64,000 nt of DNA, from the NCBI GenBank assembly GCA_029227815.1, contig CP118523.1, positions 744,001 through 808,000 of the forward strand. Direction: 5' to 3'. This document shows positions 52,982 to 60,983 of the stretch, piece by piece; the stretch's first letter is position 1, and every line of letters begins with the position of its first letter. Source of the DNA: Clostridiaceae bacterium M8S5 (GTDB lineage: Bacteria; Bacillota; Clostridia; Tissierellales; MCWD3). The position numbers and the translations under genes were made by a program. Below the pieces are notes generated by a model, which saw only the letters and a list, made by a program, of their open reading frames with translations, searched no databases and was not told the origin of the DNA.

Positions 52982-54202
52982 ATGAAAAAAATAATTTTAG
53001 CAATATTCGTAGTTTTATCACTAGTAGTATTAAAAAGTAATATTAGTCAAGAAGATGTAGAATTTTCGAGTCATGATAAGGTCCCAAAGATTGAGGTTAA
53101 AGATAAAATCAGAGAAAAACTAGAAAGTATGTCTTTAGATGAGAAAATTGGACAGTTGATTACAGTAGGATTTGAAGGTAACACAGCTAATGAAGATATT
53201 AAGAGCATGATTACAGATTATCATGTAGGTGGAGTGATATTATTCAAAAACAATATTGTAAATCCAAAGCAAACACTTTCTTTAGTGAATGATATAAAAA
53301 GCACTAATAACAAGAACAATAAGACTCCACTTTTCATTTCTGTTGATGAAGAGGGTGGACGAGTTTCAAGGATGCCTAAGGAACTGTTAAAGCTACCTAC
53401 CAATAAGGTGATTGGAGCTAAAGATAATCCTAAGTTGTCTTTGGAGATAGGGAATGCAATAGGATTTGAACTTAAGTCGTTAGGTTTTAATATGGATTTT
53501 GCACCTGTACTAGATATCAATAGTAATCCTAAAAATCCTGTAATAGGGGATAGATCTTTTGGTAATAACAAAGAGGTTGTTAGTAGGTTAGGAATCACAA
53601 CAATGAATGGCTTACAGATGCAAAACATAATATCTGTTGTAAAGCATTTTCCAGGTCACGGAGATACATCAGTAGACTCACATTTGGGTTTGCCAGTAGT
53701 AGAAAATGATATAGATAGATTAAAAAGATATGAATTAGTTCCTTTTCAAAAGGCAATAAATGAAGATGTAGACGCTGTAATGGTTACACATATATTGTTC
53801 CCTAAGATTGATAAGCAATATCCAGCATCTATGTCAGATAAAATTATAAAAAACATTTTAAGAAATGATATGAAGTTTGATGGAGTTGTTATGTCTGACG
53901 ATATGGAGATGGGAGCGATAACGAAAAACTATGGTATAGAAAAAGCGGTTGTACGATCTATAAAATCAGGTAGTGACATGGTACTTGTATGTCATAAATA
54001 TGATAACCAAGTAAGAGCTATCAAAGCGTTAAAACAGGCTGTAAAGGATAAAGTTATTTCCATGAAGCAGATAGATGAAAGTGTCATGAGGATACTGAGA
54101 TTAAAAGATAAGTATAAACTAAGTGATAAAACAATAAAAGATGTGCATATAGATGAAATAAACGCAAAGTTGCAGAAGGTTTTACATGAAATATCTAAAT
54201 AA
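52982..54202 (+). CDS. nagZ: Exported beta-N-acetylhexosaminidase, GH3 family
   Basis: A 406-residue glycoside hydrolase family 3 enzyme with an N-terminal membrane anchor or signal (residues 3-20), so it acts outside the membrane. The NagZ signature KHFPGHGDTSVDSHLGLP provides the His/Asp acid-base dyad, and GVVMSDDMEMGAI the nucleophile Asp. Earlier SVDEEGGRVSRMP and FAPVLDINSNPKNPVIGDRSFG bind the sugar. Like B. subtilis NagZ it should remove GlcNAc from muropeptides for recycling. It lies in line with the mazG-like and GNAT genes. Confidence 0.93.
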   Translation: MKKIILAIFVVLSLVVLKSNISQEDVEFSSHDKVPKIEVKDKIREKLESMSLDEKIGQLITVGFEGNTANEDIKSMITDYHVGGVILFKNNIVNPKQTLSLVNDIKSTNNKNNKTPLFISVDEEGGRVSRMPKELLKLPTNKVIGAKDNPKLSLEIGNAIGFELKSLGFNMDFAPVLDINSNPKNPVIGDRSFGNNKEVVSRLGITTMNGLQMQNIISVVKHFPGHGDTSVDSHLGLPVVENDIDRLKRYELVPFQKAINEDVDAVMVTHILFPKIDKQYPASMSDKIIKNILRNDMKFDGVVMSDDMEMGAITKNYGIEKAVVRSIKSGSDMVLVCHKYDNQVRAIKALKQAVKDKVISMKQIDESVMRILRLKDKYKLSDKTIKDVHIDEINAKLQKVLHEISK

Positions 54203-54217
54203 AGGGGAGGGGCTATT

Positions 54218-54688
54218 TTGGATAAAGATATTTCAAAACACAACATATTATATGAGAGTGGAAGCAAAGAACTGCTACCTCACATAAAAGAATTATGGGA
54301 GGAAACAGCGAAGTATCATATGGAAAAATCACAATATTTCAGAAAGTCGTTTGTTAATATTAAATTTGAAGATAGACTTAAATCATTTGAGGATGATAAT
54401 AAAGAGGTGTTAGTAATACTTGTAAAAGATGAAGCATCAAATAATATTGGCTATATAGTAGCATCTATAACAAAAAATAAAATTGCGGAAATAGAATCAT
54501 TTTATATTATTGAAAAATATAGAAATAGAAAAATTGGAAATAAACTAATGGATGATGCTATATCGTGGCTTGAATATAGAAACCCAAAGAAAATTTCTGT
54601 TGGAGTAGCTGTAGGAAACGAAGATGTGATGAGGCTGTACCAGAAATTTGGATTTTATCCTAAGGTTATTATTTTAGAAAAGTTATAA
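54218..54688 (+). CDS. GNAT-family N-acetyltransferase
   Basis: A 156-residue acetyl-CoA-dependent transferase. The core covers IGYIVASITKNKIAEIESFYI, then KYRNRKIGNKLMDDAISWL (the R/Q-x-x-G-x-G/A CoA loop, here RNRKIG), and the final NEDVMRLYQKFGF strand. The start is TTG at 54218 after a strong ggggagggg site, 15 bases after nagZ. The acceptor is unknown; placement beside nagZ hints at amino-sugar or peptide acetylation, but this is weak. Confidence 0.85.
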   Translation: MDKDISKHNILYESGSKELLPHIKELWEETAKYHMEKSQYFRKSFVNIKFEDRLKSFEDDNKEVLVILVKDEASNNIGYIVASITKNKIAEIESFYIIEKYRNRKIGNKLMDDAISWLEYRNPKKISVGVAVGNEDVMRLYQKFGFYPKVIILEKL

Positions 54689-54704
54689 GGAAAAATAATA
54701 AAAC

Positions 54705-54735
54705 TTGACATTCGCCTTAGACTAAGGATTATCAT
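54705..54735 (+). promoter_or_regulatory. MerR-type promoter with 19-bp spacer and central dyad
   Basis: TTGACA (54705-54710) and TATCAT (54730-54735) are 19 bases apart, the long spacing that MerR proteins correct by untwisting. A perfect dyad CCTTAG-a-CTAAGG (54715-54727) fills the spacer. It directly precedes the MerR-methyltransferase gene, indicating autoregulation. Confidence 0.8.
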
Positions 54736-54767
54736 ATAATTGTAAATATTGTTGGAGGGGAATGTAA

Positions 54768-55820
54768 ATGGATAAGAGATATTTAATAAGTGAAATAGCG
54801 AAAATGTTTAATATTACTACTAATAAATTGAGATTTTATGAAAAGAAAGGGGTAATAACATCTTCGAGAGATGATGAAAATAATTACAGGTATTATACAA
54901 ATGATGATTTACTTAAAATCCAACTAATACTTATTTATAGACAGATTGGTTTTTCTATTAATGATATAAAAAAACTGTTAAATAAAGATTATAAAGATGA
55001 TGTAATAAACCATTTTTACAATCAATGGAATATAATAAATAACGAAGTGCATAGGCTCAGATTATTAAGAGATTCCGTTGAGGGAGTAATGGATATCATT
55101 TATGATAATAAAGGTGATGAATATATAGAAAAATTAATAGAAACTATAAATAAAATGAATGAAGTAAAAGATATAAGTGATAATTGGAAAGATAAATGGG
55201 ATTTTGATAGTTGGGCAAAAAGATATGATTCATCAGTTGAGAGTGATGACATTACAGGTATATTTAAAAATTACTACAAAGTGTTACAAACTGTATATGA
55301 AAAATCAATAGAAAACATAAGTGATAAACCAGAGCAAAAAAGAGTTTTGGATATAGGAATTGGCACTGGTAATCTTACAAAGAAATACCTAGATAGTGGC
55401 TATAATATAGTAGGGCTTGACCAATCTAGAGAGATGCTGAATGTTGCAAAGCAAAAGCATCCCAATCTAAAAGTAAGATTAGGCGAATTCTTAAAAATAC
55501 CTTTTGATAATAGTCAATTTGACATCATAGTCTCAACTTATGCATTCCATCACTTAAATGAGGACGAAAAAAGATTAGCCATAAAAGAGATGTTAAGAGT
55601 TCTCAAGGAAAAAGGAAAAATTGTAATCGGTGATTTAATGTATGAAAATGAATCAGAAAAAATAAAGCTACAAAATACCTCTACAAAAGAGCAAATAGAA
55701 GCTATGGAAGATGAGTACTATTCTAATATTGAAGAATTAGAAAATGAATTAAGAAAATATTCAAGAAAACTTGCGTCATGCAAAATAGATAGAGTCAATT
55801 TTGTTGTAGTTATTGAATAG
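54768..55820 (+). CDS. MerR regulator fused to a SAM-dependent methyltransferase
   Basis: A 350-residue fusion. Residues 1-70 are the MerR winged helix (ISEIAKMFNITTNKLRFYEKKGVI), 75-120 the dimerisation helix, and 150-350 a class I methyltransferase: VLDIGIGTGNLTKKYLDSGYNIVGLD is motif I and acidic motif II, FDIIVSTYAFHHL and MLRVLKEKGKIVIGDL the later motifs. The catalytic domain looks intact, unlike that of the related protein at 51072-52316. It may bind or methylate the inducer. A MerR-type promoter precedes it and a terminator follows, so it is a self-regulated single gene. Confidence 0.88.
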   Translation: MDKRYLISEIAKMFNITTNKLRFYEKKGVITSSRDDENNYRYYTNDDLLKIQLILIYRQIGFSINDIKKLLNKDYKDDVINHFYNQWNIINNEVHRLRLLRDSVEGVMDIIYDNKGDEYIEKLIETINKMNEVKDISDNWKDKWDFDSWAKRYDSSVESDDITGIFKNYYKVLQTVYEKSIENISDKPEQKRVLDIGIGTGNLTKKYLDSGYNIVGLDQSREMLNVAKQKHPNLKVRLGEFLKIPFDNSQFDIIVSTYAFHHLNEDEKRLAIKEMLRVLKEKGKIVIGDLMYENESEKIKLQNTSTKEQIEAMEDEYYSNIEELENELRKYSRKLASCKIDRVNFVVVIE

Positions 55821-55829
55821 TATGGTTAA

Positions 55830-55873
55830 AATAACCCATGGACTAACTTGAATAAATTAGTCTATGGGTTATT
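55830..55873 (+). terminator. Terminator of the MerR-methyltransferase gene
   Basis: aataacccatggacta pairs with tagtctatgggttatt (one mismatch) around a 12-base loop, 10 bases after the stop codon. Confidence 0.82.
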
Positions 55874-56050
55874 AGTTTGTCTGAGGTTATTTTATGTATT
55901 TGTCAAAATAAATGCGAGATGTTACTAAACTAGAGTCGTTAAAGATTATCAGAGTTATTAGATATACATATGCTAGACAAACATAAAATAAGTATGTCGA
56001 TAAATATTATAGTTTTTCAGTCCTATAATATTTATTACTAGATTTAGATA

Positions 56051-56407
56051 TTAGTGATTGCGGGTGTGAACATTATAAACTCGTAAAGTTTTAATATTTA
56101 CATAATAACCAAGATTATGGCAACCATATTCACTACAGATATACCACTTGGTGATAGGCTGTTCATATTGATAAATAGTACAATCAGTATGTTCAGGACA
56201 TTTGCATTGACCTACAAGTTCTGGCTTGTGTTCAACTGTGTCCGCTAAGGTCATAGGGCGTTTGCAATATTTGCATGTTGGAATATTTGTACGGACAGAC
56301 ACTTTAGATGTTTCTTTGTTCATTGGCAGTGTACTTGCTATACATATACTAGATAGACAAAGAACAATTAATACTACGAATATGATCATCTTTTTATTTA
56401 ATCTCAT
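56051..56407 (-). CDS. Secreted Cys-rich small protein (118 residues)
   Basis: An exported protein with a signal peptide (KKMIIFVVLIVLCLSSICIA, residues 5-24) followed by paired cysteines, CKYCKRPMTL and CKCPEHTDC, then WYICSEYGCHNLGYY: about eight cysteines arranged like zinc ribbons, plus His residues. It is similar in size and layout to the product of 40584-40931 (CPCCGGSMSL, YTCWNCYFSE). Start follows an ideal taaggaggtg site. It is separated from the prd cluster by a terminator. Function unknown. Confidence 0.78.
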   Translation of the reverse strand: MRLNKKMIIFVVLIVLCLSSICIASTLPMNKETSKVSVRTNIPTCKYCKRPMTLADTVEHKPELVGQCKCPEHTDCTIYQYEQPITKWYICSEYGCHNLGYYVNIKTLRVYNVHTRNH

Positions 56408-56511
56408 TGTTTCACCTCCTTAAAATTTAGTTTAACAATCTACCCATAATATAACATATAATCTTAAAAAAGTAAATATATAGAAAAAATAAAGATAATT
56501 TCCATTTACTA

Positions 56512-56547
56512 AAAAAGGACTGACCATTTTCATGATTAGTCCTTTTT
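56512..56547 (-). terminator. Probable terminator of the proline reductase operon
   Basis: aaaaaggact (56512-56521) pairs with agtccttttt (56538-56547). It lies 122 bases beyond the stop of the last minus-strand gene in the cluster and can act on either strand. Confidence 0.75.
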
Positions 56548-56668
56548 GGTTTGATGATATAGTCATCTATATGTCTGTATGTAAAAGAAGTTCATGTTGG
56601 GGATATGTTTAAAGCGAATAATGAAATCATAAGAATACTTAACTTTTACATACAGTTTTAAATTAATT

Positions 56669-57565
56669 TTACGATGCCTTTGATTCTGAGGCATTTTTTT
56701 GTTGTGCTTTTTTAGATAATGATGATTTGAATAGAGTGAATGAAGTATATAGTATAACAGCGTCTACTAACCATTTAAGAACATTAAGTGGTAATTCTTT
56801 AACAATATAAGCTGCAATTATAACACCAACTATTCCACCTATAGTAACTCCTAATGCAGCTCTTTTATCGTATGCACCTTCTTTAACAAACTTTACAGAA
56901 GCTACTGGCATCAAGAATGCGCAAGATCCCATCATTATCGGGAATGCTATTTTTGAAGATAAACCTAAAACATATATAAGTGCCATACATGGAGCGTAAA
57001 GACCTATACCAGCTGTCATTAAAGCACCTAAAATAAAGTTACCTACAACAGCGATTACTAATTTACCTCCAGATAAACCTATAGCATCACCACCGCCAGG
57101 CATTAAGCCTAATTGACCAGCTACCATCAAGCAAACAGTTATAAGTAAGGCTACTGCCATAAATAACTGAACTTTCTTTTCGTCCATTTTAGATACTATT
57201 CCAGCACCGGCATAAGCACCAAATGCAGCTGCTGCTAACATTGAAATTAGAGTTAATGAATCTACTTCAATAACTTTTATAAATATAAATGCCTCAAGTA
57301 CTACAGGTATAGTGTGTGCAACATTTAACGTACCTGGCAAAACTCTATCGTCTACTTGTTTCATCCCTTTAAATAGAGCAGTAGTTGGAGCAAAGCAACC
57401 AATACCTAAAGTGTCAAAGAAATCAGTAATAAAGCCTATAATCGTGACTTTGACCCAAGAGTTTTTTGGGTTTAAATTATTTTTATTTTTCATAAAATCT
57501 TTTCCAAAAACAACAGAGAACCATGCAGTTAAAGCACCTAAAGCGCCTAATATATAAGTGATCAT
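56669..57565 (-). CDS. TauE/SafE-family membrane transporter at the end of the prd cluster
   Basis: A 298-residue protein with about eight transmembrane helices and the duplicated glycine-rich half signatures of the TauE/SafE family (IGFITDFFDTLGIGCFAPTTALFKG; NFILGALMTAGIGLYAPCMALIY). Family members export sulfonates, sulfite or small carboxylates. It starts 38 bases after prdF with a gggaggt ribosome site and reads as the last gene of the proline operon. Export of a product such as 5-aminovalerate, or uptake of proline-related solutes, is a positional guess. Confidence 0.85.
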   Translation of the reverse strand: MITYILGALGALTAWFSVVFGKDFMKNKNNLNPKNSWVKVTIIGFITDFFDTLGIGCFAPTTALFKGMKQVDDRVLPGTLNVAHTIPVVLEAFIFIKVIEVDSLTLISMLAAAAFGAYAGAGIVSKMDEKKVQLFMAVALLITVCLMVAGQLGLMPGGGDAIGLSGGKLVIAVVGNFILGALMTAGIGLYAPCMALIYVLGLSSKIAFPIMMGSCAFLMPVASVKFVKEGAYDKRAALGVTIGGIVGVIIAAYIVKELPLNVLKWLVDAVILYTSFTLFKSSLSKKAQQKNASESKAS

Positions 57566-57602
57566 GTAAAACCTCCCAAATATTCGTTATTTTTTTAACC
57601 TA

Positions 57603-58610
57603 TTACTTTAAAACAAAACCATATTTAACAGGATCGTCAGGGTCAATTACAAAGTGATTGAAACCTGTGATATACGAAGCACCTGTTATTTTAGGTGTAA
57701 TTGTGGTATAATCTTTGAGCTTTCCAGTACCAACAATTTTACCTTTAAATAGAGTACCTAGAATACTTTCATAGATAAAATCTTCACCTTCTTTTAATTT
57801 ACCTTTTGAGTAAAGTGTTGCTAGCTTTGCGCTAGTTCCAGTTCCACATGGAGATCTGTCTACTTGTCCTTGTCCAAATATTACTACGTTTTTGTAAGTA
57901 GCCTCTGGATTTGTTGATTCGTCATATATTTCAATTAGGTCTACTGTTTTTATATGATTCAATGTGGGATGTTTAATTTCAATATTTTTATTAATAATAT
58001 TACGTAATTCTAGTGCTATTTCTTTTAGTTTACTTGTGTTTTCAGGTATTATTTTTAGTCCTAGCTGTTTAGCATGAACGATAGCAAAAAAGCTACCGCC
58101 GAATGAGATATCAAACGTAACCTCTCCGATTTCAGGCATTTCAACCTTAACATCTTTCTTGTATAAGAATGCGGGGACATTGACTATGGAAACTTCCTTA
58201 ACTTTGCTATCTTCTACTTTAGCTTGAGCAGTTACAATACCAGCAGGAGTATCCATTTTAACATTAGTAAAAGGTTCTTGTGCTTCTACCATACCTGTCT
58301 CGATAGCAGCTGTTATAGCACCTATTGAGCCATGACCGCACATATTTAAATATCCGCCACCATCCATGAAAATAATCCCGAAATCTGCATCTTCTACTGT
58401 TGGAGTTGTTATAATAGAACCAAACATATCATTATGTCCTCTTGGCTCATGCATTATAGCTGTTCTTAAGTGGTCTAATTCGTTTTCTAAATAAGTTTTT
58501 TTGTCTGCCATTGTTTTTCCCGGTATCTTAGGTATACCCCCAGTTATGATTCTAGTGGGTTCTCCCATAGTATGAGAATCTATGGCATAGATACTTCTTA
58601 TTGCCTTCAT
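57603..58610 (-). CDS. prdF: Proline racemase
   Basis: A 335-residue cofactor-free racemase that interconverts L- and D-proline, supplying the D form to the reductase. The two catalytic cysteines are in the characteristic contexts MCGHGSIGAI (first half) and DRSPCGTGTSAKL (second half), and IDSHTMGEPTRIITGG opens the protein. The length matches clostridial PrdF. ATG follows aggagtgac. It lies after prdE in the same direction. Confidence 0.96.
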   Translation of the reverse strand: MKAIRSIYAIDSHTMGEPTRIITGGIPKIPGKTMADKKTYLENELDHLRTAIMHEPRGHNDMFGSIITTPTVEDADFGIIFMDGGGYLNMCGHGSIGAITAAIETGMVEAQEPFTNVKMDTPAGIVTAQAKVEDSKVKEVSIVNVPAFLYKKDVKVEMPEIGEVTFDISFGGSFFAIVHAKQLGLKIIPENTSKLKEIALELRNIINKNIEIKHPTLNHIKTVDLIEIYDESTNPEATYKNVVIFGQGQVDRSPCGTGTSAKLATLYSKGKLKEGEDFIYESILGTLFKGKIVGTGKLKDYTTITPKITGASYITGFNHFVIDPDDPVKYGFVLK

Positions 58611-58667
58611 AAAAAGTCACTCCTATCTGTTGTTATGAATATAGAATCTTGAATTTTGTATACTCGA

Positions 58668-59138
58668 TCATTTGATTTTTTGCCTCATTTTTAGCTTGAG
58701 TAAGGCTAAAGCTTTTTTTGCATCTAGTTCATTAATATTGTTTTCTCCAACTACTTCTGTCTCAATTCCATTATCAGATTTGTTAAAATCAACTATAGTG
58801 TCCATATATCTATTAGTTACGACGAATTTGCCTTGTACACCGATAAAACTTAGCCCTACTATAGGGATATTTCTTTTTCCTATTTCCATAATTGTATTTG
58901 CAAAATCAATATCTGAATTACCCCAGCCATCGCATGATATGATAGCTCCATCTGCACCCATAGCTTCAGTCCACTGGGCAACTCTTTTGCCTACAAAATG
59001 CTTTTCGCTGTTATCTTGAGGAGTCCCAACAATAATAATTCCTAGCAAATCAACATCAGTGTCAGCAGACACTATATTTAGCAATGGATCTCTAAAATGA
59101 TGCAAAGATGTTTCTTTTGTTGAAGGGCCTATTCCCAT
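58668..59138 (-). CDS. prdE: PrdA C-terminal-half homologue
   Basis: A 156-residue protein collinear with the C-terminal part of PrdA: MGIGPSTKETSLHHFRDPL corresponds to CIGPASKETSRHYFREPL, and VTNRYMDTIVDFNKSDNGIETEVV and ALALLKLKMRQK continue the match. Where PrdA has the Cys that becomes the pyruvoyl group, PrdE has its initiator Met-Gly, so it cannot form the cofactor. It starts 22 bases after prdD, which matches the N-terminal part. A structural or assembly role in the reductase complex is likely; exact role unproven. Confidence 0.9.
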   Translation of the reverse strand: MGIGPSTKETSLHHFRDPLLNIVSADTDVDLLGIIIVGTPQDNSEKHFVGKRVAQWTEAMGADGAIISCDGWGNSDIDFANTIMEIGKRNIPIVGLSFIGVQGKFVVTNRYMDTIVDFNKSDNGIETEVVGENNINELDAKKALALLKLKMRQKIK

Positions 59139-59160
59139 ATATATACACCTCTATTTACTG

Positions 59161-59916
59161 TTAAGTCATTGCTCTTATTGCACCATCTCTGTATTCGTTA
59201 GGAGATAAGATAATCGGTACATTTCCCATATCAATTATTGATTTGCCGCCAGTAACTCCACTTGGCTCATTTGGCAAAATAATATTATCGTGCATAGCAC
59301 CTTGTCCAGCAACTTGTTTTACAATGACTATTTTTTTATTAGTTGAAGCTTTATTTTCCACATACTCATGAACTTCATCAGCATATTTACTGTCTAATTG
59401 CTTTAATTTATAGCGAATTTCTTGTATAAAATTATCACAGGATTTATGAGCTTGCATTGGAAATCTTCTTTCGCCTAGAAGATTTCCTTTAAGCAAGACA
59501 TCAAAGTGTAGGATATAATCATTAGCAGAAGGAGTCCCTGATCTACCAAAGTATACTTGCTCTTTTAAATTACCATCAGAGCTACCGAATTCAGACATCT
59601 GCTCTCCAGCTTCGCTTGCACATGTTAGCATTACATAAACACCTGTAAGCGTGTGAGTTATACCTTCTCCAAGATTTCCTAGACACTTTACTGAAATAGG
59701 GATAAAATCTAGAATATTGTTTACGTGTTTATCATGTTGATTAGGTTTTATTATATCAATATCAATTTGTTTTATAATATCTTTATTGTAGCTACAATTC
59801 TTAAAATATTCACTACCTATTGTGAGTGTATTATCTTTGATACGAAAATTATCCCCAAGCTCAACTCTGTTCATATGAAAACTTTTAATAACTAACCGTC
59901 TTTTTGTAATACTCAT
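59161..59916 (-). CDS. prdD: PrdA N-terminal-half homologue
   Basis: A 251-residue protein matching the region of PrdA just before the cleavage site: FKNCSYNKD-type opening, LGEGITHTLTGVYVMLTCASEAGEQMSEFGSSDGNL, FPMQAHKSCDNFIQEIR, KQVAGQGAMHDNIILPNEPSG and a final YRDGAIRAMT. Its last residue is the Thr that in PrdA precedes the reactive Cys. Together prdD and prdE thus encode the two halves as separate chains. Start follows ttaggagat. It probably forms part of, or helps assemble, proline reductase. Confidence 0.9.
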   Translation of the reverse strand: MSITKRRLVIKSFHMNRVELGDNFRIKDNTLTIGSEYFKNCSYNKDIIKQIDIDIIKPNQHDKHVNNILDFIPISVKCLGNLGEGITHTLTGVYVMLTCASEAGEQMSEFGSSDGNLKEQVYFGRSGTPSANDYILHFDVLLKGNLLGERRFPMQAHKSCDNFIQEIRYKLKQLDSKYADEVHEYVENKASTNKKIVIVKQVAGQGAMHDNIILPNEPSGVTGGKSIIDMGNVPIILSPNEYRDGAIRAMT

Positions 59917-59940
59917 AGAACATATCTCCTAATAATATAT

Positions 59941-60666
59941 TTATACTTTTGCTATATACTCATATGGAAGACTAACTATTCTTCCTGGTGTTTCAATTTT
60001 CACTAGCTGAGCTAATGTATCTCTAACTAGATCTCTTTGCATCTCAGGGTTGTTAGGTTCACCTGCATTTGCACCCATTGGAACTAGTGGAGCAGTAACT
60101 CTTGGAGCTCCATTTTGTCTAACTACTGGTGGTAAAGCCGCTATAATAATAGTAGGTATACCAATAGCTTCAATCGCTCTCTGCACAATCACGGCAGAGC
60201 GGTGGCACGTACCTCAGCCTGCTGTTAGCAAAACAGCATCTACTCCATCTTCTTTGAATATTTTTGCGATTTCTGGGCCTGTTTCTTCAGTGAAAATGCT
60301 TACATCTCCACCACCACCCATAAATCCTACGTGTCTAGGTGCTACTGCTTTAACGAAGCCTTCATCTACAAGTTCTTTTAATCTGTCGATAGGAAACATA
60401 CAATTGATGTCTTTGTTTACATCACCATTGTCGTATCCTCCATGTGAAACCATTAAATCTGTACCAACTGCACTACCTGGCATTACTCTGAAACTTGTAT
60501 CTCCAGCAAGGTTGAATCTCTTATCAGATTTTAAGTGTACACCTGCAGCTGTTGCAATAGCTACGGTCATGTCTTTTAATTCTTTTTCAACAGGTGTCCA
60601 GACTACAGGTGGTGTAACTGGAACATAAATTTCAGATTGTAAGCCTTCAATAACTGTTAAACTCAT
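59941..60666 (-). CDS. prdB: D-proline reductase selenoprotein subunit, read through in-frame UGA
   Basis: A 241-residue catalytic subunit. The frame from 60666 meets TGA at 60214-60216 after residue 150 and continues in frame to 59941. The context is VLLTAG-U-GTCHRSAVIVQRAIEAIG, the known G-Sec-G-x-C site of glycine/proline reductase subunit B proteins. The Sec attacks D-proline bound to the PrdA pyruvoyl group to open the ring to 5-aminovalerate. A stem-loop just after the UGA fits a bacterial SECIS. Reading it as two genes or a pseudogene is rejected. Start follows aaaaggagg. Confidence 0.97.
60174..60201 (-). promoter_or_regulatory. Candidate SECIS hairpin of prdB
   Basis: Starting 13 bases after the UGA, cgctctgc pairs with gcagag-(ag)cg around the loop cgtgattgt. 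Position and size suit the SelB-binding element needed for selenocysteine insertion. The exact fold is not computed. Confidence 0.6.
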
Positions 60667-60692
60667 AATCTTCCTCCTTTTGGTTAATAAAA

Positions 60693-60956
60693 TTACTTAA
60701 CTTTTCTTAATTGTTGTTGTTTTATAGCATTATTAGCATACTCTTCATCTACATCTGGACCTAAAACCTCAGGATATGTCATCATAAAACCTACTTCTTG
60801 TCCAATTTTAAGTTCATAGTCACTAATAACCATTCTCTTAGGCACATATAGTTTTCCCATTCTACCTTTGAAGTCTATGCCTACAGCACAATCGTTGATT
60901 TCAACGACTATACCTTCATAATATCTTTCAGTGGAAACATACTTTAGCTTATCCAT
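60693..60956 (-). CDS. Small prd-cluster protein, OB/S1-like
   Basis: An 87-residue protein: YEGIVVEINDCAVGIDFKGRMGKLYVPKRMVI looks like a small beta-barrel (S1/OB-like), with a charged helical tail NNAIKQQQLRKVK. It lies between prdA and prdB with strong ribosome sites, in the place where other clostridial prd clusters also have a small gene (recalled). It may help assemble or regulate the reductase. No catalytic residues are evident. Confidence 0.8.
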   Translation of the reverse strand: MDKLKYVSTERYYEGIVVEINDCAVGIDFKGRMGKLYVPKRMVISDYELKIGQEVGFMMTYPEVLGPDVDEEYANNAIKQQQLRKVK

Positions 60957-60983
60957 CTATTTACCTCCACTCTTTATAACTTA

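Noticed and set aside
60050..60628. 192-codon plus-strand frame opposite prdB
   Set aside because: Mirror of a real gene, no ribosome site, composition of an antisense frame.
60214..60666. prdB as a truncated pseudogene followed by a separate small gene
   Set aside because: Frame, motif (G-U-G-T-C) and hairpin show Sec readthrough; the downstream piece has no ribosome site.
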